Shown: positions 17,142 through 23,632 of the stretch, piece by piece
Layout: every line of letters begins with the position of its first letter
How positions within the stretch are numbered: the stretch's first letter is position 1
From: CAYGDP01 sp964348665
GTDB lineage: Bacteria > Verrucomicrobiota > Verrucomicrobiia > Palsa-1439 > CAYGDP01
NCBI GenBank assembly: GCA_964348665.1
Contig: CAYGDP010000004.1
Location: 62,001-126,000 of the forward strand
Direction: 5' to 3'
Length of the DNA stretch: 64,000 nt
Made by a program: the position numbers and the translations under genes
The notes under the pieces: model-generated
Seen by the model: only the letters and a program-made list of their open reading frames with translations
What the model was told of the DNA's origin: nothing
Database searches by the model: none

Positions 17142-17179
17142 CCCATTTTTTCCCTTACAATTGTAACGGAAAAAATGGG
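17142..17179. terminator. 38-bp near-perfect palindrome, probable bidirectional terminator
   Basis: CCCATTTTTTCC (17142-17153) pairs with GGAAAAAATGGG (17168-17179). The inner TTACAATTGTAA (17155-17166) is itself a perfect palindrome, so only one base pair (17154/17167) is mismatched over 19. It sits between the convergent kinase and U32 genes. The T and A runs are inside the stem rather than after it, so it is not a textbook terminator, but position and symmetry favour termination on both strands. Confidence 0.75.
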
Positions 17180-17201
17180 AATTATTTCATGGCAAACTGC
17201 G

Positions 17202-19673
17202 TCAGTCTAGGACGGTCAATGTCCCGCTGGTAACGCCCAGTTGGTTGACGACTTTGAGACGCCTCGAAAGATCCGCCGGCGTGATTGTCCCCTGGAGAAG
17301 CCCACGGTAACAACAAATCGTCTCCCGTGTCTGGCCCGCGTTTTCACCGAGCAACTCGATGCGAAACGTTCGCGCGTCGGCTTCTCGAAACGCGCGAAAA
17401 AACTCCGCGCCGCTCTGCGCTTTGGCATGGTAGACCGTGTTCCGGCATCCCACGTCCGCCTTGAGCGGATGCTCCGCTCCGACGCGGTCGCGCAACCGAA
17501 CGTCATGACGGTCACACGGTCGTCCGCAATTGGTATGATCCGTTCCATTGGACATGAACGCGGCAAAGACGCAATGCTCCATGTGAAACATTGGGATGTG
17601 TTGATGAATTGTCATCTCAAACCATTGCGGAGGCGTCGCGCGAAGCAGGTCAAGCGCCTGCTGGGCGTTCAGATCGTAGGAAACGGTCAACCGATCCAAT
17701 CCTTCTCGGATGAGTAATTCCGCTGTCAGAGGATTGGACACGTTCAATGAAAAATCTCCAATCCTACGCATGGATTTTGCGCGGAAGAATTCAATCGCTC
17801 CGAGATTGCGGATCAAAACACCGTCCGGTGCGGCTTTTTCGATGGTTGTAAAGAAACCCTGCTCGCCCGTTTTCTGAATGCGAGGGGTGGCAAGAAAGAT
17901 CGAGATCGGTGACTGGTGATTGGTGATTGGTGAATGAGAGCGAACGAGAGCAACGGCATCGGTGTAACGGCGTAGGTCTTCAAAGTCCACGTAAAGCGTC
18001 CTGATCCCTTCTTCAAGGGCGATTTGAACCTGTTCCATCGTGCGACAGAGAACGATGAGTTCTTGAGTTGGAATTGTAGGAGTGTGCTCCAGTGCGCGAA
18101 TGGACGCAAGCATTTCAGTTAAAACCGATTTAGGACTGGGCGTTGATATTCTCGTTCTGGGCTGCGGAAGTTTCTCGATCAATTCGCGGCGCAACCGATT
18201 CAGTTCACGCAACGGCAAAATAACATCTCCACGCAGTTCGTTTCGCAGTTCGCCCAATTCAAATTCCGTGTCACCGAGCCGGCCGAGCTGTTCGCGAAGG
18301 ATCGCTGTGGTGAGCGGGTGAGTTCGAGCGGCTTGCAGAGGCATCGTAGAGTGGGCCGTCACGCCATTGCCACTCACGATCATCGATTCACCTGTCGTGC
18401 CGCTCACGCACAGGTCGAGCGGGTGTTTCGGCTTCGGGATTTGCCCCGTGAAACTCTTGCGCAATTCACGCTGCAATTTCGGGTCGCTCGTTTTCCAGAC
18501 ACGGTCGCCCGCCTTGAGCGTCGCGAAACGGATCTGTCCGTGTCGAAAATAGAGCTTCTTGCCTCGTACGATGAAAACAACACCACCTTGCTCCCGGTCG
18601 GTATCGCCGCCGGTGTCGAAGACCACGCCATCGCCCGCTCGCACAGGTGTTTCGAATGTGACTTCAATAAAATCATCGCCGACTCGCGTAACGCGACCGA
18701 TGAACGCGCCGCGTTTTTTGCCGAACCGCGCGTGGACGAGCTCCTGATGATTGACCCCATGCATCCAGCCGGAGAAAAGTCCGCGCGAGAACGCCATTTC
18801 CAGTTTATAATCATCACCGGCGCCGATCGCTGATGGTTGAGAGCTGATGGCTTGGTCAATCGCCTTGCGATAGACTTGGCACGTGGCGGCGACGTATTCA
18901 GGCGTTTTGAGTCGGCCTTCAATCTTAAACGCGCGAACGCCGAGCCGAACCAGTTCGGGAATTTCGCGCACGGCGGCGAGGTCTTGCGGAGAAAGAAGAT
19001 AACGCCGGTCACCGAGGTTGCGAACCACGCCGTCCACGATCAACTCGTAGGGGAGACGGCAAGCTTGTGCGCACTCGCCGCGATTGGCGCTGCGCTGGCC
19101 AAGGGCTTCACTGGTAAGGCATTGGCCTGAATACGCCACGCAAAGGGCACCGTGAACGAACGTCTCCAGCCCTATACCGACATCGCCAAACTTTGCAAGC
19201 TCGCGCAGCGAAGTCTCACGCGCAATCACGACGCGGCGCATTCCTAGCCTAGAGGCGAATCGCGCGCCTTCCGGGGAAGTGATGGTCATCTGCGTCGAGG
19301 CGTGAACGGCGAACCGAACATTCATCGCTGCCGCCAGCCGTGCCAAACCAAGGTCTTGAACGATGACCGCGTCAACGCCTGCTGCGTCGAGCGCCAGCAG
19401 CGTGCGTTCTGCCTCGGCCAATTCGTCCGAAAAAATGAGTGTGTTGACAGTGCAAAGGGCGCGGACATTGTGTTCGTGCAGGAATTTCACCAGCACGGGA
19501 AGGTCATCCATGGTAAAATTTTCGGCGCGCATCCGCGCGTTGAATCGCGGTAGGCCGAAATAGATCGCATTCGCTTCGTTAGCGACGGCGGCGCGGGCGC
19601 ACTCCCAGTTTCCCGCGGGCGCGATGAGTTCGGGTTTGTTCACGAGAGGAGAGGCGGCTAGGGCTTGCTCCAT
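17202..19673 (-). CDS. U32 family peptidase-like protein, RlhA/YdcP type
   Basis: U32 proteins include RNA hydroxylation enzymes such as RlhA and TrhP, despite their peptidase name. The 823-residue protein opens with KPELIAPAGNWECARAAVAN. It contains the family's cysteine-rich region around ALCVAYSGQCLTSEALGQRS and RGECAQACRLPYEL, which in this family serves an iron-sulfur site. It continues with FKIEGRLKTPEYVA and a DUF3656-like C-terminal part including HMEHCVFAAFMSNG and NCGRPCDRHDVRL. It is longer than E. coli RlhA. Two short tandem repeats (17907-17934 and 18827-18854) lie in frame within it, encoding SPITNHQSPIS-like and AISSQPSAI-like peptides. Confidence 0.88.
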   Translation of the reverse strand: MEQALAASPLVNKPELIAPAGNWECARAAVANEANAIYFGLPRFNARMRAENFTMDDLPVLVKFLHEHNVRALCTVNTLIFSDELAEAERTLLALDAAGVDAVIVQDLGLARLAAAMNVRFAVHASTQMTITSPEGARFASRLGMRRVVIARETSLRELAKFGDVGIGLETFVHGALCVAYSGQCLTSEALGQRSANRGECAQACRLPYELIVDGVVRNLGDRRYLLSPQDLAAVREIPELVRLGVRAFKIEGRLKTPEYVAATCQVYRKAIDQAISSQPSAIGAGDDYKLEMAFSRGLFSGWMHGVNHQELVHARFGKKRGAFIGRVTRVGDDFIEVTFETPVRAGDGVVFDTGGDTDREQGGVVFIVRGKKLYFRHGQIRFATLKAGDRVWKTSDPKLQRELRKSFTGQIPKPKHPLDLCVSGTTGESMIVSGNGVTAHSTMPLQAARTHPLTTAILREQLGRLGDTEFELGELRNELRGDVILPLRELNRLRRELIEKLPQPRTRISTPSPKSVLTEMLASIRALEHTPTIPTQELIVLCRTMEQVQIALEEGIRTLYVDFEDLRRYTDAVALVRSHSPITNHQSPISIFLATPRIQKTGEQGFFTTIEKAAPDGVLIRNLGAIEFFRAKSMRRIGDFSLNVSNPLTAELLIREGLDRLTVSYDLNAQQALDLLRATPPQWFEMTIHQHIPMFHMEHCVFAAFMSNGTDHTNCGRPCDRHDVRLRDRVGAEHPLKADVGCRNTVYHAKAQSGAEFFRAFREADARTFRIELLGENAGQTRETICCYRGLLQGTITPADLSRRLKVVNQLGVTSGTLTVLD
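17907..17934. repeat. Four heptamers inside the U32 gene
   Basis: Units CGGTGAC, TGGTGAT, TGGTGAT and TGGTGAA follow each other without interruption at 17907-17934. On the coding (minus) strand they give the peptide SPITNHQSPI. This is a short tandem repeat read in frame in an otherwise conserved gene. Confidence 0.85.
18827..18854. repeat. Two 14-bp units inside the U32 gene
   Basis: GCTGATGGTTGAGA (18827-18840) is followed by GCTGATGGCTTGGT (18841-18854). The first eight bases of each unit are identical. On the minus strand it encodes AISSQPSAI, a low-complexity loop between conserved blocks. Confidence 0.7.
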
Positions 19674-19704
19674 GGTGTAGAATAATTCCTCCCGGTGCGG
19701 CGCG

Positions 19705-20574
19705 TTACTGAATCGGAAAAATCACGGAAAGTTTGGAATGTTCGTCCAGCAACACAGTGGAGGGGGCTTTACCATCCCATCGTTTGATCGCTTCCCATTG
19801 AACGATCGCGGGGTTGTTGGCGAGGGCTTGACCTTGAATTTGAATGGCTTTGGCTTCTCCGTCTGCTTTGGCAATTTTTGTTTCCGCATCCACTCTCGCT
19901 TGTTTCAATTGATTGCCGGCTTTCAAAGCGCTTTGCTGAGCCACTTGTTTTTCTTCGATGGACTTCGCATATTCCGGGCTGAAATCAATATTGCGGATGA
20001 TGATGTCTTGGACCTCGACAATCTTGCCGATGCGCGGTTGCAGAGCTTTTTGCGTAAGCACGCGGATGTCGTCGCGTTTGGCAACCAAATCTTCGGCGTT
20101 GAACTGCGCGGTGTTTTGTTTGAGCACCTCGTCCAGAATGGGAATGACGAAGTGCTGAGTGTAGAGAGGTCCGACATCGTGCAGCACAGTGATAGCTTTG
20201 TCTTTGGGGAGGCGCAGAAGGAGGCTGTAATGAACCTTGACCAACTGTAGATCCCGCGAAAAACACTCTGCAGTTTGGGTTACGTTGATCACGCGCAAAT
20301 CCAGTTGGGTCACGGAATTGAGCGGATTGATCACGTGAAACCCTTCATCGAGCAGCTCGTTGGTGATCTTGCCAAATTGAGTAACGACGCCGATGTGCCC
20401 GGTCGGCACTGTTGCGACCGAACGGATCAAAGCGATGCCGACGATGATGAGAATGACAATACCGCCGACGATGGATTTGAGGTGTCCTCCCATTGGTGCA
20501 TTGCCAGCGCCGAACGGCCATGGCCGCTGACTTGGATCCTGTCCGGGGCTGTTCATGTTGGGGTTTCGACTCAT
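19705..20574 (-). CDS. SPFH/prohibitin family membrane protein (second of a tandem pair)
   Basis: The protein has 289 residues when started at ATG 20574 (MSRNPNMNSPGQDPSQRPWP); the frame is open 33 codons further upstream, but that extension overlaps the neighbouring gene. After a Pro/Gly-rich cytoplasmic head there is one transmembrane helix (GGIVILIIVGIALIRSV), then the SPFH domain (VPTGHIGVVTQFGKITNELL) and a coiled coil ending EAKAIQIQGQALANNP. Prohibitin relatives form large membrane rings that act on proteases or membrane domains. It follows its paralogue after 23 bases. No FtsH gene is nearby. Confidence 0.9.
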   Translation of the reverse strand: MSRNPNMNSPGQDPSQRPWPFGAGNAPMGGHLKSIVGGIVILIIVGIALIRSVATVPTGHIGVVTQFGKITNELLDEGFHVINPLNSVTQLDLRVINVTQTAECFSRDLQLVKVHYSLLLRLPKDKAITVLHDVGPLYTQHFVIPILDEVLKQNTAQFNAEDLVAKRDDIRVLTQKALQPRIGKIVEVQDIIIRNIDFSPEYAKSIEEKQVAQQSALKAGNQLKQARVDAETKIAKADGEAKAIQIQGQALANNPAIVQWEAIKRWDGKAPSTVLLDEHSKLSVIFPIQ

Positions 20575-20597
20575 GGAAATTGGAGAAAGGGTAGAGA

Positions 20598-21374
20598 TTA
20601 TTTCGCGGGTAAAACGATGGGGGAGTTCAATTGGTCTGTAAGCAAAACGGTGGCGGGGACTTTCCCGTCCCACTTTTTCATCGCCTCGTAGCGCACCATG
20701 GCCGGATTTTTTACGAGCGCTTCGCCTTGGAGGGTGATTGCCTTGGCTTCGCCTTCCGCTTCCACAATTCGTTTGTCCGCTTCGACTTTTGCCTGCTGTA
20801 GTTCGTAGGTCGCCTTGAGCGCTTTTTGCATTGCGACTTGTTTCTCTTCGATGGCGCGCTCGTACTCGTTACTGAAATCTATATTGCGGATGACAATGTC
20901 CTGAATATCAGCGACTCCCTTGACGCGAGGAACCAGCGTGGCAATTGTTGCAGCTCGGATTTCATCCCGCTTGGCCACCAGGTCCTCGGCGTCATATTGG
21001 GCCGTATGCTGTTTGAGAACCTCCTGCACTTTTGGCACAATGACGGTCTCGACGTAATGCGGCCCAATATTCTGGAGCACCGAGATTGCGTTGTCTTTCG
21101 GCAATCGAGTCAAGAGGCTGTAATAGATGGTGACATGCTGCAAATCCTTGGAGAAACACTCGGTTTTTTCCGTGGAGTTGATCATGCGCAGGTCGAGCGG
21201 AATGACCGAGTTGACGGGATTGATAAAGTGAATTCCTTCCCCCAAAACGTCTCCTGTGATTTTCCCGAACTGGTTAACAACGCCAACGCGTCCCGTGGGG
21301 ACTGTGGCGACACAAAAGAATAGAAAGACCCCGGCGACGACCAGGGAAATAACGATTGCAATGGCTGCTTTCAT
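20598..21374 (-). CDS. SPFH/prohibitin family membrane protein (first of a tandem pair)
   Basis: This is the upstream paralogue, 258 residues from ATG 21374 (MKAAIAIVISLVVAGVFLFF, a membrane anchor). The SPFH domain begins VPTGRVGVVNQFGKITGDVL. The coiled-coil tail carries YELQQAKVEADKRIVEAEGE then AKAITLQGEALVKNP. The two copies share most blocks (DIIIRNIDFS versus DIVIRNIDFS, EDLVAKRD in both), which indicates gene duplication. They may form a hetero-oligomer as HflK and HflC or PHB1 and PHB2 do, which is inference. Confidence 0.9.
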   Translation of the reverse strand: MKAAIAIVISLVVAGVFLFFCVATVPTGRVGVVNQFGKITGDVLGEGIHFINPVNSVIPLDLRMINSTEKTECFSKDLQHVTIYYSLLTRLPKDNAISVLQNIGPHYVETVIVPKVQEVLKQHTAQYDAEDLVAKRDEIRAATIATLVPRVKGVADIQDIVIRNIDFSNEYERAIEEKQVAMQKALKATYELQQAKVEADKRIVEAEGEAKAITLQGEALVKNPAMVRYEAMKKWDGKVPATVLLTDQLNSPIVLPAK

Positions 21375-21437
21375 CTGTATCAGGACGCGATTCTCGACCA
21401 GATCGTCGCCATTGTCAAGACATCGCAACACCAGTCC

Positions 21438-22097
21438 TCACGCCGGGATACGCGCAAGCGCTTCGCAGGCTCTCTGCAAGGCTTTTCCGCGATGGCTAAT
21501 GCGATTTTTTTCGACCTCGGTGACTTCAGCGAAGGTTTTGTCGTAACCAAGTGGAATGAACAGCGGGTCGTAGCCGAAACCGTTTGCGCCCCGCTCGGTA
21601 TGGCCGATGACACCTTCGCAGACGCCTTCAACGATTACACACGGTTTGTCGGACTGCGCGATGGCAATGACACAACGGAAACGTGCGGTGCGTTTTTCCG
21701 GCGGTACCCCCGCGAGCAGCCAGAGCAATTTGGCGTTGTTGTCTTGATAACTGACAGACTTCGAACTTTGAACTTTAGACCTAGGACTTAATCCATCGAA
21801 TTGCGCGAAACGCGCGCTCCACACGCCGGGCGCGCCGTCGAGAGCATCCACTTCCAACCCTGTGTCATCAGCGATCACGACGAATGTTTCGCCATGGAGG
21901 GTTTTTTTGGCGTGGGCTGCGGTCTCGGTGGCTTTCTTAACTGCGTTGCCTTCCAGCGTGGGCGCGTCCTCGACCACGTCGGGCATATCCGGCAGGTCGC
22001 CTGCCGTGAGAATCTTAAATTTGCCCGCGACTGGTCCAAGCAGGGCACGAAGTTCCGCGAGCTTGTGTTGATTGCGAGTGGCGACAAAGAGTTTCAT
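21438..22097 (-). CDS. rdgB: Non-canonical purine NTP pyrophosphatase (XTP/dITPase)
   Basis: RdgB removes XTP, dITP and ITP from the nucleotide pool. The 219-residue protein has LFVATRNQHKLAELRALLGP, the active-site block VIADDTGLEVDALDGAPGVW then SARF, GYDPLFIPLGYDKTFAEV, and KNRISHRGKAL. These are all hallmarks of the family. ATG 22097 (MKLF) is chosen; GTG 22103 would add two residues. Between SARFAQFDG and DNNAKLLWLL the gene carries five heptamer repeat units (21758-21792) encoding PRSKVQSSK, a loop absent from typical RdgB proteins. Confidence 0.94.
   Translation of the reverse strand: MKLFVATRNQHKLAELRALLGPVAGKFKILTAGDLPDMPDVVEDAPTLEGNAVKKATETAAHAKKTLHGETFVVIADDTGLEVDALDGAPGVWSARFAQFDGLSPRSKVQSSKSVSYQDNNAKLLWLLAGVPPEKRTARFRCVIAIAQSDKPCVIVEGVCEGVIGHTERGANGFGYDPLFIPLGYDKTFAEVTEVEKNRISHRGKALQRACEALARIPA
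21758..21792. repeat. Five heptamers inside rdgB
   Basis: ACTTCGA, ACTTTGA, ACTTTAG, ACCTAGG and ACTTAAT run in exact seven-base phase from 21758 to 21792. On the minus strand they encode a Lys/Ser-rich loop (SKVQSSK). The array is within an essential-type coding region without breaking the frame. Confidence 0.85.
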
Positions 22098-22174
22098 AAC
22101 CACGAATCCGTCTCGGCGGACAAGTGCACATGAATGGACACGAATGACAAGTCTGAATACAAGAGCACGTCAGT

Positions 22175-22555
22175 TCAAGCAGTTCTAAAGCAGCGGCTTG
22201 AAATCTGTATCAGATTCTTTGCTGGGTCTCGTGCGTTCGAGAACTCATAGCCATCGCTGATGTGTGTGATTCCGAATTTCAACCCCCGCTTCCAGCATTT
22301 CTCCTTATAGGCATCCACATGGCGGACATCAAACACGATTTTGATACAGGAATGTCCAATCCTATGTCCCTTGCTCGCTTGCAGCAGGATAAGAACACAA
22401 CCTCCTGAGGGTGATGTCAGTTCGATCGAATCACCTCTTTCAGAGACGTGTGGAACGAATGAGAAGTGTTTTTGATAAAATGCCGCGATCCGTGGCATAT
22501 CACGGACATAAAGAATTATTCGCGAGATGAGAGGAGCATTAATGTTGGATTTCAT
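22175..22555 (-). CDS. VOC (glyoxalase/bleomycin-resistance) superfamily protein
   Basis: This is a 126-residue single-domain protein. ATG 22555 overlaps the stop of the upstream exporter gene as ATGA, so the long N-terminal extension of the open frame (to 22804) is rejected. The VOC pattern is recognisable: ISRIILYVRDMPRIAAFYQK, then HFSFVP, GDSIELTSPSGGCVLILLQA, and SDGYEFSNARDPAKNLIQIS at the end. The metal ligands are not certain; Glu in the last beta strand (GYEF) is a candidate. Substrate unknown. Coupling to an exporter could suggest detoxification, which is inference. Confidence 0.85.
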   Translation of the reverse strand: MKSNINAPLISRIILYVRDMPRIAAFYQKHFSFVPHVSERGDSIELTSPSGGCVLILLQASKGHRIGHSCIKIVFDVRHVDAYKEKCWKRGLKFGITHISDGYEFSNARDPAKNLIQISSRCFRTA

Positions 22556-23541
22556 TGTCGTTCTTTCTTTTGTTCGAACTGGATGAGCACGTTCGCGGCG
22601 GTGATGAGCGCGCCGCCAACGAGTAGGTGGAACGTAACACTCTCGTTTGCGTAAGCGATGCCCGCCAGCACTGCCAGCCATGCTGGCATGAAAAGCGCGT
22701 AGAAACTGGCAAAGATTGGCTCGAAACAATAAACCACCCCTGCCTGTGTTGGGGTGATTTTCGGCTGATAGGTGTTCATCACTCCAAATGCGATGACGGA
22801 GCAAATTAGCGCCAGCACAACCAGCATTACGATGGCGGCGGTCGATGAATTCGCGACTATTGCATCACCGACAGTTCCGGTCACCAAAGTGATGGGAAGG
22901 AACATGACAGCAATCGTGATCAGCATGATCAGTGTCGCGCGAAGCTTGTCACAATCCCGAAACGTTGGGCGACCCAGCCAGATGATTTGTCCTGTGAAAC
23001 AAAACGCGGATGTTAGCGTGAGCCATTCGCCTCGCCCCAGTTGAATGTTCAGCCAATCCACTTGGCATAGGATTCCCATCCCGATCATGACCAGCGCGCA
23101 GCTTGCCCAAACGCGCCATGTCGGCAGCCGGCGAATCCAGATTGCCGTGACAATCGGGATGAGCAGCACAGAAAGTTGAGTGAGGAATGCGGAGGTGGAC
23201 GCTAGTGTGTATTCCAGACCGACGAACTGCAGTGCCGTGCCTAAGCCGGCAAAAATCCCCAGCCCAACGCCTAATTGAGCGTCCCTCGCTGTCAACCCAC
23301 GCAATCGTTTTGAAAGGAATGCAGCCATCAACACAGCTGCGATCAAAAAACGAGCGGTCATCGTGCTGGAAGCGCGAAATAGAGGCGAGCTTTGCGGCAA
23401 GGCGAGTTTTTGGGTCTCACCCAGCGCTTTCATGACGGGAAAACTGACTCCCCAGGCGGCGTTGGTGAGCAGCAGCATCGCGACGGCAATTCGACGTTCG
23501 CGCTGTCTCGTAGCGCCGTTTTGAATTATTTTCGCACTCAC
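22552..23541 (-). CDS. EamA/DMT superfamily transporter
   Basis: This is a drug/metabolite exporter with about ten transmembrane helices in two EamA repeats. The first repeat runs from VAMLLLTNAAWGVSFPVMKA to VTAIWIRRLP; the second ends with the conserved CFEPIFASFYALFMPAWLA. The family includes amino-acid and metabolite exporters. The start is uncertain: GTG 23541 gives about 329 residues, ATG 23478 would also keep the first helix, and the open frame runs into leuS on the other strand. The region around the start contains a 14-bp tandem repeat. The stop is coupled to the VOC gene. Confidence 0.85.
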   Translation of the reverse strand: MSAKIIQNGATRQRERRIAVAMLLLTNAAWGVSFPVMKALGETQKLALPQSSPLFRASSTMTARFLIAAVLMAAFLSKRLRGLTARDAQLGVGLGIFAGLGTALQFVGLEYTLASTSAFLTQLSVLLIPIVTAIWIRRLPTWRVWASCALVMIGMGILCQVDWLNIQLGRGEWLTLTSAFCFTGQIIWLGRPTFRDCDKLRATLIMLITIAVMFLPITLVTGTVGDAIVANSSTAAIVMLVVLALICSVIAFGVMNTYQPKITPTQAGVVYCFEPIFASFYALFMPAWLAVLAGIAYANESVTFHLLVGGALITAANVLIQFEQKKERQ

Positions 23542-23568
23542 CAATCTCTCGTCTCCAATCTCGAATGC
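23541..23568. repeat. Two 14-bp units at the 5' end of the exporter gene
   Basis: CCAATCTCTCGTCT (23541-23554) is followed by CCAATCTCGAATGC (23555-23568), in the divergent spacer between the exporter and leuS. It belongs to the same seven-based repeat class and may mark the true limit of the exporter coding sequence. Confidence 0.7.
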
Positions 23569-23590
23569 CAGTAATTTGTCACCAATCGGC

Positions 23591-23618
23591 TTGCACTCTC
23601 GCGCCGCGTCGTTATAGT
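23591..23618 (+). promoter_or_regulatory. Candidate promoter for leuS
   Basis: TTGCAC (23591-23596) and TATAGT (23613-23618) are separated by 16 bases. The -10 box matches the sigma-70 consensus at five of six positions, the -35 box at three. It lies 14 bases before the leuS ATG, giving a very short leader. Confidence 0.4.
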
Positions 23619-23632
23619 GGCGACTCGAATCT

